A stretch of DNA of 6,043 nt from Actinomycetota bacterium (GCA_012271125.1 JAAXHB010000027.1:1-6043), one strand, 5' to 3'. Positions 1 through 5,405 are shown, numbered from the stretch's first letter. Notes: generated by a model from the letters alone, not told the origin. Program-made: numbers and translations.

Positions 1-1
1 G

Positions 2-1273
2 AACCTTTACACGTCTTCGAAGAGCAAGCCAAAGAGTAAAACCAGACCGAAGAGTAAAACCAGTCTGGCAACCAGTAACCGCCGTCGTCATATTGCCCCA
101 AGCGCAAATAGGTTCTGGCGGTTCGGGTTTCCAGCAGTCATCGGAGTAATAGCACTCTCCGCAGTTGCGCTAATCGTTGTCGGAGCTCGGGAGGTCATTG
201 ATAGCACTATTGGCACCAGCGATGCGTCCACGATCACCGACCCCACTCAGCCTGGTTACTTAGCAACAGTTGCGCCAACACAAAGCTTGCTTATAGCTCA
301 CAGTGATCCCGATAGCGGTGATCAATTAGTCGGTGTCACCATCATGATTATTTCCGATGAACGCACCGGAGCGATATTGCTACTTTCCCCACGCCTCCAA
401 AACGACAACGGCACAGTGCTAGCCGATGCATATAACGCTGGCGGGATAGATGCTTTAGAAGGTGCTGTTGAAACAATTTTTGGACTCGGATTTGAAGAAA
501 CACAAGACTTGCCCACAACCACCCTGGCAACAACGCTGAGCCTTGCTGAGCCCTATCAATATCAGCTTCTTGATGACCTCATCAGTGTTGATGGTGACGG
601 CAACACCATGTTGGCGTTTGAGGCGGGAACGCTTGAATTGACCGGCGAACAGGGTGCCGATCTATATCGCTTGATAAACCCAGGAGAGGTTGATGGCAAT
701 CGTGTTGAGCGTCAGCGAGTGTTATGGGAGCAGTGGCTTGACATGTTGAATCAGGCAGATGATGTCACACTGGTTGTTCCACCATTTGAAGACGGAATTT
801 CGCACTTCCTGCGTGAGCTTGCGACACGAAATCTGGTGATTGAATCAGCGCCGGTGGTCGCTGCCGATGAAGATGTTTCTAGCTACATGGTGGGTGATAC
901 CGCTGAACGGTGGATCGCTGAAGCTGTGGAAAGTTTTATTCTCTGGCCGACAGCACCTTCTACCTTCTATGTTCCAACTGTTGAGGTGCTAGACGGTGTC
1001 AGCAATCCGGATCTGCGTCTCGTGGTAGCTCGCCAAGTTATTGACGCTGGCGCAATCGTCACCGTGGCGGGAAATAATGAGTCATTTGGTGTTGCTGAAA
1101 CCGTGGTCGTGTATGGCCGAGCAGAGATTCAGGACGAAGCCGAAGACATTGCTATTGCGCTTGCGCCTTTGATGGCTACCGGCCAGGCAGCTGGTGTGTC
1201 ATACCAATCTCAAAGCGATGAGCTGGGCTACGCTGACATCACCGTGATTATTGGTGCTGACATTGCTACCTGA
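2..1273 (+). CDS. LCP-like membrane protein with C-terminal LytR_C domain (5' partial)
   Basis: The frame is open from the left edge to a TGA, giving 423 visible residues, so the start lies outside the window. The TTG at 287 falls after the membrane segment and is not the likely start. Visible order: a Lys/Ser/Arg-rich cytoplasmic tail (residues 1-40), one transmembrane helix (about 41-62, VIGVIALSAVALIVVG), then an extracellular part. Residues about 96-200 resemble the LytR-CpsA-Psr fold (VGVTIMIISDERTGAILLL, then SPRL, then GGIDALEGAVETIFGLG). The C-terminus (about 322-420, from YVPTVEVLDGVSNPDLR to ADITVIIGAD) fits the LytR_C domain. LCP enzymes attach glycopolymers to the cell wall. Here the usual ADT reads GVT and the usual IPRD reads SPRL, so activity is doubtful. 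In Actinobacteria an LCP/LytR_C gene commonly lies between nadD and rsfS, which fits the downstream neighbour. The LytR_C call is firmer than the LCP call. Confidence 0.72.
   Translation, partial: NLYTSSKSKPKSKTRPKSKTSLATSNRRRHIAPSANRFWRFGFPAVIGVIALSAVALIVVGAREVIDSTIGTSDASTITDPTQPGYLATVAPTQSLLIAHSDPDSGDQLVGVTIMIISDERTGAILLLSPRLQNDNGTVLADAYNAGGIDALEGAVETIFGLGFEETQDLPTTTLATTLSLAEPYQYQLLDDLISVDGDGNTMLAFEAGTLELTGEQGADLYRLINPGEVDGNRVERQRVLWEQWLDMLNQADDVTLVVPPFEDGISHFLRELATRNLVIESAPVVAADEDVSSYMVGDTAERWIAEAVESFILWPTAPSTFYVPTVEVLDGVSNPDLRLVVARQVIDAGAIVTVAGNNESFGVAETVVVYGRAEIQDEAEDIAIALAPLMATGQAAGVSYQSQSDELGYADITVIIGADIAT
20..63 (+). repeat. In-frame short tandem repeat in the basic N-terminal tail
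   Basis: The 14-mer AAGAGTAAAACCAG occurs at 32-45 and 50-63 (period 18), preceded by a diverged partial copy AAGAGCAAGCC at 20-30. It encodes KSKP, KSKTRP, KSKTS, adding positive charge to the cytoplasmic tail before the membrane helix. The period is a multiple of three, so copy changes keep the frame. Confidence 0.8.
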
Positions 1274-1290
1274 CAGATCACCACTTTCGC

Positions 1291-1312
1291 GCCTGTGAGC
1301 TCAAGCCTGTGA
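1291..1312 (+). repeat. Two direct copies of GCCTGTGA
   Basis: GCCTGTGA lies at 1291-1298 and 1305-1312 (period 14) in the gap after the LCP-like gene. It precedes the longer 18-bp array and shares the GCCTGT core with it, so both may come from the same duplication history. No function is evident. Confidence 0.55.
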
Positions 1313-1319
1313 CCGCAAA

Positions 1320-1373
1320 CTGGTGCCTGTCATGAATCTGGTGCCTGCCATGAAACTGGCAACTGTCATGGCT
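1320..1373 (+). repeat. Three 18-bp tandem repeats before rsfS, each carrying an ATG
   Basis: Units are CTGGTGCCTGTCATGAAT (1320-1337), CTGGTGCCTGCCATGAAA (1338-1355) and CTGGCAACTGTCATGGCT (1356-1373). The first two differ at two positions; the third is more diverged. The ATGs at 1332, 1350 and 1368 share one frame, which ends at TAA 1404-1406 and so overlaps the rsfS TTG start (1397) by 10 bases. This could be a leader peptide of up to 24 residues coupled to rsfS, or a chance result of repeat expansion. No good ribosome binding site precedes any of the ATGs. Confidence 0.85.
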
Positions 1374-1396
1374 GCAACAGTGGCGCTAGAAGCACT

Positions 1397-1765
1397 TTGG
1401 AAATAACACCCACCGAAGTCGCAACCGTAGCCGCGGCGGCTTGCGAACATAAGGGCGGAACCGATCCGGTTGTCATAGACGTTTCTGAAGTGTTGGTAGT
1501 GACAGATTTGTTTGTGATCACCAGTGCAAAAGTCGCCCGTCAAGTTAAGGCAATCAGCGACGCAGTTGAAGAAGCGCTCACGGATTATGGGTTAAAGCCT
1601 CGTGCCATAGAAGGGCTTGACACTGCCCAATGGGTACTAATGGATTACGGAAGCGTCGTCGTTCACGTTTTGGATGAAAAGCATCGCGAGCTTTACCAGC
1701 TTGAACGTCTCTGGGGCGATTGTCCTACGGTTGACACCTCAGCGTTGCAGGCGTACCGGAGTTGA
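1397..1765 (+). CDS. rsfS: Ribosomal silencing factor RsfS (Iojap/DUF143 family)
   Basis: This 122-residue protein has the normal family length. RsfS binds ribosomal protein uL14 on the 50S subunit and blocks joining to 30S, lowering translation when nutrients are short. Family motifs are in order: VVIDVS (25-30), TDLFVITSA (36-44), a helix with RQVKAISDAVEE (49-60), WVLMDYGSVVVHV (79-91) and the hallmark YQLERLWGDCP (100-110). The TTG at 1397 is the only ATG/GTG/TTG in frame between the upstream stop (1310) and the conserved region, and it leaves an N-terminus of usual size. Its ribosome binding site is weak (AGAAG at 1388-1392). It follows the LCP-like gene by 123 bases, consistent with the actinobacterial nadD-LCP-rsfS order. 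Its 3' end overlaps the convergent fumarase by 27 bases. Confidence 0.95.
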   Translation: MEITPTEVATVAAAACEHKGGTDPVVIDVSEVLVVTDLFVITSAKVARQVKAISDAVEEALTDYGLKPRAIEGLDTAQWVLMDYGSVVVHVLDEKHRELYQLERLWGDCPTVDTSALQAYRS

Positions 1766-1775
1766 AACCTCAGCG
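1730..1775 (+). repeat. 15-bp direct repeat spanning the rsfS and fumarase stop codons
   Basis: GTTGACACCTCAGCG (1730-1744) and GTTGAAACCTCAGCG (1761-1775) differ at one base and are 31 bases apart. On the minus strand the second copy encodes AEVST of the fumarase, while the first copy, read in another frame, supplies the fumarase TGA stop (1739-1741). A short duplication may therefore have set the current fumarase end. Confidence 0.7.
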
Positions 1776-3376
1776 AAGAAGTCGTTGCCCTTGTCGTCGA
1801 TCACTATGAAAGCTGGAAAGTTTTCTACTTCGATTTTCCAAATTGCTTCCATGCCAAGCTCTGGATATTCCAGCACCTCTACTTGACGAATCGCATCCTG
1901 AGCCAAACGAGCCGCTGGTCCACCAATAGAGCCCAAATAAAACCCACCATGTTGAGCGCAGGCGTCGGTGGCATGTTGAGACCTGTTGCCCTTAGCAAGC
2001 ATTACCAACGATCCGCCAGCAGCTTGGAATTGCTCCACATAGGAATCCATCCGCCCAGCAGTTGTCGGCCCAAATGACCCTGAGGCGTAACCCTTGGGTG
2101 TTTTTGCAGGGCCTGCGTAATAGATCGGATGATCACGCAGGTAATCAGGCATTGCCTCTCCTGCGTCCAGGCGTTGCTTGATCTTTGCGTGGGCTATGTC
2201 ACGTCCAACCACAAGGGGTCCGGTTAAAGAGACCCGTGTCTTGACCGGATAGCTGCTCAGTTGAGCACGAATTTCTTCCATCGACAAGTTGAGGTTTACG
2301 TTCACTTCTTCACTTGAAAGCTCATCTGGGTCCGTGTCTGCCAAAAATCGTGCTGGATCGGTTTCTAACTTCTCTAGGAACAGTCCCTCGGACGTGATTT
2401 TTGCCTTGGCTTGACGATCTGCCGAACAGCTGACCGCTATTCCGACTGGGTTTGAGGCACCATGGCGAGGCAAGCGGATAACCCGCACGTCATGGCAAAA
2501 GTACTTACCACCAAATTGTGCGCCAATCCCAAAAGTGCGAGTCAGTTCAAGGATTTTTTGTTCCCATTCGAGATCACGAAAGCCGTGGCCGGTTTTGGCA
2601 TCGCCTTCGGTTGGCAAAGTGTCTAGGTACTTGGCAGATGCGAGTTTTGCGGTCTTGAGATTGTGCTCAGCAGAGGTTCCACCCACAACAAGTGCTAGGT
2701 GATACGGAGGACAAGCCGCGGTGCCGATCTTGCGCAGGGTTTCGTCGCAAAAGTCGAGCAAGTTGTCCTCGGTCAAGAGTGCTTTGGTTTCTTGATACAG
2801 AAACGACTTGTTGGCAGAGCCACCGCCTTTTGCCAGATACAACAGCTCGTAAGTGTCGCCCGGCACGGAATGAATCTCAATTTGAGCGGGCAAGTTATTA
2901 CCGGTGTTGACCTCAGTGAACATGTCCAACGGCGCTAGTTGCGAATAGCGCAAGTTTGCGATGTTGTAGGTGTCGTACACACCTCGTGAAATGGCTTTGG
3001 CGTCGTCACCAAATGTCAGCACTCGTTCACCTTTTTTGGCGAAGATCACCGCAGTACCGGTGTCTTGGCACATCGGCAACACACCGCCGGCGGCAATGTT
3101 GGCGTTCAGTAGCAGTTCGGTTGCTACGAAGCGGTCGTTTTCTGACGCTTCTGGGTCGTCAAGAATTGCTCGTAGTTGGCTTAGATGCTCTGTGCGCAGA
3201 AAGTGCGCAATGTCGTGCATCGCTTCTGCGGTGAGTCGAGTCAACGCTTCCGGTTCAACCCGCAAAAATTGTGTACCGTCAAGTTCTTGAGCGCTGACTC
3301 CTTCGGAGTTAACTAGTCGATACTCGGTGTCGTCGTCTCCTAAAGGCAAGAGATCTGAATAAGCAAATTCAGACAT
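1739..3376 (-). CDS. fumA: Class I fumarate hydratase (FumA/FumB type, [4Fe-4S])
   Basis: This 545-residue single-chain enzyme catalyses reversible hydration of fumarate to L-malate in the TCA cycle, in the cytoplasm. It is collinear with E. coli FumA (548 residues) nearly end to end. The N-terminal alpha-type part shows GVLPMCQDTGTA (Cys103), EVNTGNNLPAQ, KGGGSANK (183-190), GTAACPPYH (Cys222) and RLPRHGASNPVGIAVSCSADR (Cys317); the three Cys match the cluster ligands. The C-terminal beta-type part shows VVGRDIAHAK, HPIYYAGPAKTPKGYASGS, GPTTAGRMDSY, KGNRSQHATDAC and GGPAARLAQ, then EYPELGMEAIWKIEVENFPA. The ATG start aligns with the E. coli N-terminus; its ribosome binding site is weak. No key residue is missing. 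It follows the thioredoxin-like gene on the same strand after 58 bases that contain a hairpin. Class I fumarases are oxygen-labile. The symbol reflects family type only. Confidence 0.97.
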   Translation of the reverse strand: MSEFAYSDLLPLGDDDTEYRLVNSEGVSAQELDGTQFLRVEPEALTRLTAEAMHDIAHFLRTEHLSQLRAILDDPEASENDRFVATELLLNANIAAGGVLPMCQDTGTAVIFAKKGERVLTFGDDAKAISRGVYDTYNIANLRYSQLAPLDMFTEVNTGNNLPAQIEIHSVPGDTYELLYLAKGGGSANKSFLYQETKALLTEDNLLDFCDETLRKIGTAACPPYHLALVVGGTSAEHNLKTAKLASAKYLDTLPTEGDAKTGHGFRDLEWEQKILELTRTFGIGAQFGGKYFCHDVRVIRLPRHGASNPVGIAVSCSADRQAKAKITSEGLFLEKLETDPARFLADTDPDELSSEEVNVNLNLSMEEIRAQLSSYPVKTRVSLTGPLVVGRDIAHAKIKQRLDAGEAMPDYLRDHPIYYAGPAKTPKGYASGSFGPTTAGRMDSYVEQFQAAGGSLVMLAKGNRSQHATDACAQHGGFYLGSIGGPAARLAQDAIRQVEVLEYPELGMEAIWKIEVENFPAFIVIDDKGNDFFAEVSTPVRLQR

Positions 3377-3392
3377 ATCTCATCTAGCTCGC

Positions 3393-3423
3393 CGCAGCTG
3401 TGTTTCTGTCAAACACAGCTGCG
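3393..3423 (-). promoter_or_regulatory. Perfect 13-bp stem-loop between thioredoxin-like gene and fumarase
   Basis: CGCAGCTGTGTTT (3393-3405) pairs perfectly with AAACACAGCTGCG (3411-3423) around a 5-base loop. On the minus strand it starts 11 bases after the thioredoxin-like stop and ends 16 bases before the fumarase ATG. Neither side has a T-run, so it is not a standard Rho-independent terminator. It may be a T-less terminator, an attenuator, an RNA processing or stability element, or a protein-binding palindrome. Next to it, TAGGCC occurs twice (3426-3431 and 3436-3441). Confidence 0.7.
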
Positions 3424-3434
3424 AATAGGCCTGT

Positions 3435-3929
3435 CTAGGCCGGAGTCCCCTCAAACGGATTCGGGTCGCGCTCGTCCCCGATGACAGGTCGAGCCCATTT
3501 TGTGACCTCAGACACTGCTTCGGCAACGTCACGCCATTCTTGTGGGTTCCAGCCCTGCGCAGTAGCGGCAATCGAACCGTCTTGAAGCACAAACAGAAAC
3601 GCCGGCAACATGGTCAAGCCAAGTCCTTTGATCAGCTCTCGATTCGGGTCGGTGAAAGTCAAAATGTCACTTGACCAGGGGCCAAGAAAACGTTTAGCAC
3701 CCTCGTCGTCGCAGGTCAAAATCCAACAGGTGCGACATCCCGCCCCTTGATAAGAAACCAAGACCCGCCGTGCGGTGGACAAAAGAGATGCGCTTTCGGC
3801 TGTGTAGGGATCAAGCACAACTGGAACCAGCGGAAACGTTGTCAGCCAGTCCTCAAGGGGGCGCTGTGCTTTTCCGCCGAGTGCAGATAAGTCAACGTTT
3901 AGGGGCGCGGTGCTAACGGTCACGGGCAT
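3435..3929 (-). CDS. Thioredoxin-fold protein with CRTC redox motif
   Basis: The protein has 164 residues from the ATG at 3927-3929. A TTG at 3951-3953 would add eight residues, but GAGAG sits directly against it. The N-terminal 50 residues are unassigned. From about residue 56 the pattern is thioredoxin-like: VLVSYQGAGCRTCW aligns with VLVDFWAEWCGPCK, giving CxxC at 65-68. Then FTDPNRELIKGLGLTMLPAFLFVLQDG carries the expected cis-proline (Pro109) and the FxxxG strand turn, followed by an amphipathic helix (PQEWRDVAEAVSEV). There is no signal peptide or membrane segment, so it is probably cytoplasmic. The CRTC motif and a further Cys at 73 suggest redox activity on an unknown partner. It is upstream of and codirectional with the fumarase, perhaps cotranscribed. 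It could instead be a structural relative that does not act as a reductase. Confidence 0.65.
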   Translation of the reverse strand: MPVTVSTAPLNVDLSALGGKAQRPLEDWLTTFPLVPVVLDPYTAESASLLSTARRVLVSYQGAGCRTCWILTCDDEGAKRFLGPWSSDILTFTDPNRELIKGLGLTMLPAFLFVLQDGSIAATAQGWNPQEWRDVAEAVSEVTKWARPVIGDERDPNPFEGTPA

Positions 3930-3951
3930 CAAACTACAGCTCAGCGCCGCC

Positions 3952-3990
3952 AACTCTCACGTTTTTAAACGCTAACTCTCACGTTTTAAA
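3952..3990. repeat. Two 17-18-bp direct repeats, 22-bp period, in the divergent intergenic region
   Basis: AACTCTCACGTTTTTAAA (3952-3969) and AACTCTCACGTTTTAAA (3974-3990) differ by one T. The first copy continues into CGTTT-TT-AAACG (3960-3971), a small inverted repeat. The spacing is about two helical turns and the site lies between two divergent genes, as an operator would. It could equally be another of the short duplications common in this window. I do not see a convincing -35/-10 pair here. Confidence 0.75.
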
Positions 3991-4034
3991 TAGGCACGCC
4001 AGCGCATGACTTCTACGCTCAAGGCGTGCATCCA

Positions 4035-4745
4035 ATGGAACGGCTGCGATACGTGGCAGGTGCCTCAGATGTGGACGCGCTCACCTTGGTATATGAATCC
4101 GCCCCGGCGCTTGTAGCACTTGCCGGCTCAACTAGTGAGCTGTTGATGGCTTGTCGACAGCTGGTCGCACACCATTTCACTTGCGGGCCGCTGATTTCAC
4201 TGTGCGCTCAAATGCTCACCGCCCCCGACCCACACGCCGCAGCTGATGAGGTGCTCAAGCGCCTTGAAAATGACCCAACCCCTGAAATCGTTAAGGAGGC
4301 ACTGGCTGACTTTCAAGCTTCTCATGCCCCCGAGCCGCTAGTTGTCGCCTCAGACTGCGTGTCATCAACCCAGGCCATCTTTACAACTCGAACCTTTACA
4401 ACTCGAACAATGTCTACTCAAACAATGTCTGCTCAAGACGTTCATTCACAACATCCCATTACGGAGAAGCACGAACCTCTTTCTGATAGTGATGCGTCTC
4501 ATGAGCGGTGGCTTCAGGTGGGGGAAGGGTGCCATCTCCCCGTAGGCATGTTTGCCGTAGTTATTAACCCTGCCGTTAATGATGACAAAATTAATGGTGG
4601 CAAAATGCCAGTCGTGCGCATCGCTGACACCTTCAGCATCACAGATACCTTCAGCAAGGTCATCATCCCAACCGGTGCCTATACACCCGCAGAGTTTGCT
4701 CAAGTTCACCCAACATGTCCCAGTGTCTTGGAACTCTTACAGTAG
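4035..4745 (+). CDS. Uncharacterised protein, possibly a reduced member of an Acidimicrobiia-specific family
   Basis: The protein has 236 residues from ATG 4035, with AAGG 10 bases upstream; a GTG at 4026 would add three residues but leaves no room for that site. I cannot assign a function. The N-terminal 90 residues are helical (MERLRYVAGASDVDALTLV, ACRQLVAHHFTCGPLISLC, LTAPDPHAAADEVL, ENDPTPEIVKEAL). From memory this resembles an uncharacterised Acidimicrobiia family distantly related to eIF2B-like proteins, whose C-terminus also has a GxGxxLP segment (here VGEGCHLPVGMF, 162-173) and ends near CPxxxELL (here CPSVLELLQ). Residues 115-160 look like low-complexity linker made of five-residue repeats, where the remembered family would have a globular core. 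This suggests loss or decay of the middle. Two more in-frame duplications lie at 4576-4605 and 4626-4656. No membrane segment is visible. It lies 34 bases before the flavin reductase gene. Confidence 0.55.
   Translation: MERLRYVAGASDVDALTLVYESAPALVALAGSTSELLMACRQLVAHHFTCGPLISLCAQMLTAPDPHAAADEVLKRLENDPTPEIVKEALADFQASHAPEPLVVASDCVSSTQAIFTTRTFTTRTMSTQTMSAQDVHSQHPITEKHEPLSDSDASHERWLQVGEGCHLPVGMFAVVINPAVNDDKINGGKMPVVRIADTFSITDTFSKVIIPTGAYTPAEFAQVHPTCPSVLELLQ
4379..4438 (+). repeat. Four 15-bp tandem units inside the 4035-4745 ORF
   Basis: CTTTACAACTCGAAC occurs twice exactly (4379-4393, 4394-4408), followed by AATGTCTACTCAAAC (4409-4423) and AATGTCTGCTCAAGA (4424-4438). The pattern is A-A-B-B', with A and B alike at about 9 of 15 positions. 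It encodes FTTRT, FTTRT, MSTQT, MSAQD. The exact A-A pair indicates a recent duplication. Confidence 0.92.
4576..4605 (+). repeat. 15-bp tandem duplication inside the 4035-4745 ORF
   Basis: TTAATGATGACAAAA (4576-4590) is followed directly by TTAATGGTGGCAAAA (4591-4605), with 13 of 15 bases the same. It encodes NDDKI then NGGKM in frame. Both changes are A to G and both replace Asp with Gly. Confidence 0.82.
4626..4656 (+). repeat. 18-bp-period duplication inside the 4035-4745 ORF
   Basis: GACACCTTCAGCA (4626-4638) and GATACCTTCAGCA (4644-4656) match at 12 of 13 bases. They encode DTFS twice in ADTFSITDTFSKV, near the C-terminus of the protein. Confidence 0.72.
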
Positions 4746-4746
4746 A

Positions 4747-4783
4747 GAACCAATGAGAAAGAACCAATGAAGAAAACCAATGA
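4747..4783 (+). repeat. Three copies of (G/A)AACCAATGA at the flavin reductase start
   Basis: Copies lie at 4747-4756, 4761-4770 and 4774-4783 (periods 14 and 13). Each contains an ATGA. The last ATG (4780) starts the flavin reductase. The first (4753) opens a 5-codon frame closed by the TGA at 4768-4770, which overlaps the second ATG (4767); the second opens a 7-codon frame ending at 4788-4790, overlapping the start of the reductase gene. The purine-rich stretches between copies may serve as weak ribosome binding sites. Confidence 0.88.
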
Positions 4784-5259
4784 GTTTTGATTCAGCCGAG
4801 TTTCGACGAGTGCTCGGTAGTTACCCCACAGGCGTCACGGTCGTTACTGCTCAATGCGTTGATGGTCCCGCTGGTATGACGGTCGGATCGTTTGCAAGCG
4901 TTTCGCTTGACCCGCCGCTGGTTTCATTCTGTCCCGCGAGTACTTCGACGACCTGGATACGTATGAGCAAAGTCGGGAGCTTCTGTGTCAACGTCTTAGG
5001 CGCTGATCAGCTCGATATATGTACAACCTTCGCATCCGAAGTCCCCGATCGTTTCGACGGGCTTTCAATACGCGCCGAAATTACCGGAGCTCCAGTCATC
5101 AACGGTTGTCTTGCTTGGATTGACTGCGAAACTTACGCCACCCACGATGGGGGAGATCACAGCGTGGTCATCGGCAAAGTGGTGGGGATAGGAACCGAAA
5201 GCCAAAGCGAACCTTTGGTGTTTCTCGGTGGCAACTTCGGCACGTTTGCCGAGTTGTAG
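4780..5259 (+). CDS. Flavin reductase-like, FMN-binding split-barrel protein
   Basis: The 159-residue protein has the usual length for the flavin reductase-like domain family (HpaC/DszD type). Such proteins reduce FMN or FAD with NAD(P)H, often supplying reduced flavin to a partner monooxygenase. Motifs: FRRVLGSYPTGVTVVTA (8-24), AGMTVGSFASVSLDPPLVSFC (31-51; the usual flavin-contacting MTxxSFxSVSLxPPL pattern), VGSFCVNVLG (65-74), a FDG turn (92-94), INGCLAWIDCETY (107-119) and the family GDHSVVIGKV (125-134). It is complete, soluble and presumably cytoplasmic. No monooxygenase partner is visible in the window, so the physiological acceptor is unknown. The ATG at 4780 lies in the third copy of a repeat, and the start is supported by the normal distance to the FRRVLGSYPTG motif. 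Confidence 0.9.
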   Translation: MSFDSAEFRRVLGSYPTGVTVVTAQCVDGPAGMTVGSFASVSLDPPLVSFCPASTSTTWIRMSKVGSFCVNVLGADQLDICTTFASEVPDRFDGLSIRAEITGAPVINGCLAWIDCETYATHDGGDHSVVIGKVVGIGTESQSEPLVFLGGNFGTFAEL

Positions 5260-5273
5260 GCACAGAGTTGTAG
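5251..5273 (+). repeat. Duplicated stop-codon segment of the flavin reductase gene
   Basis: GAGTTGTAG, the last two codons plus stop (5251-5259), recurs at 5265-5273 after 14 bases, with flanking GCA/CCA partly matching. A small duplication of the gene end is the simplest reading. Confidence 0.65.
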
Positions 5274-5330
5274 CCAAGTCGAATACTGCCTTGTTGCACC
5301 ATCGACACCTAAACCAATTCGACCAAGTCA

Positions 5331-5405
5331 AGATTTGATAGCCCCAGATTCGATAAGCACAGATTCAATAACCCCAGATTTGATAAGCCCAGATTCAATA
5401 AGCAA
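5331..5405 (+). repeat. Five 15-bp tandem repeats before the carbonic anhydrase-like gene
   Basis: The units start at 5331, 5346, 5361, 5376 and 5391, with consensus AGATTYRATAAGCCC. They fill 75 bases exactly and end where the ribosome binding site begins. AGATT is invariant in all five. The array takes up half of the 154-base gap after the flavin reductase gene; the rest (5260-5330) holds only the repeated stop segment and two CCAAGTC copies (5274-5280, 5323-5329). There are no spacers, so this is not CRISPR. Read in frame from 5331 it gives RFDSP/RFDKH-type repeats, but no start codon precedes it. It may be a binding array, a 5' UTR element or neutral slippage. Confidence 0.93.

Noticed and set aside
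287..1273. TTG at 287 as the start of the LCP-like protein
   Set aside because: The same frame stays open to the left edge and encodes a basic tail and a transmembrane helix expected of this family, so the gene starts outside the window.
1301..1543. 80-residue minus-strand ORF over the rsfS start
   Set aside because: Its openness follows from rsfS codon use and from the 18-bp repeats; no family pattern is visible.
2970..3290. 106-residue plus-strand ORF inside the fumarase
   Set aside because: It is antisense to strongly conserved fumarase coding sequence, shows no recognisable family pattern and has no ribosome binding site.
3393..3423. Rho-independent terminator
   Set aside because: The stem is strong but no T-run follows on either strand; it is kept only as an unassigned regulatory hairpin.
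4446..4709. 87-residue minus-strand ORF
   Set aside because: It is antisense to the 4035-4745 ORF. That ORF is itself weakly conserved, but its start, direction and C-terminal pattern fit better.
5065..5331. 88-residue minus-strand ORF
   Set aside because: It is antisense to the flavin reductase, whose protein motifs are clear; it has no recognisable domain of its own.
5331..5405. CRISPR array
   Set aside because: Units are 15 bp and directly adjacent, with no unique spacers and no cas genes nearby.
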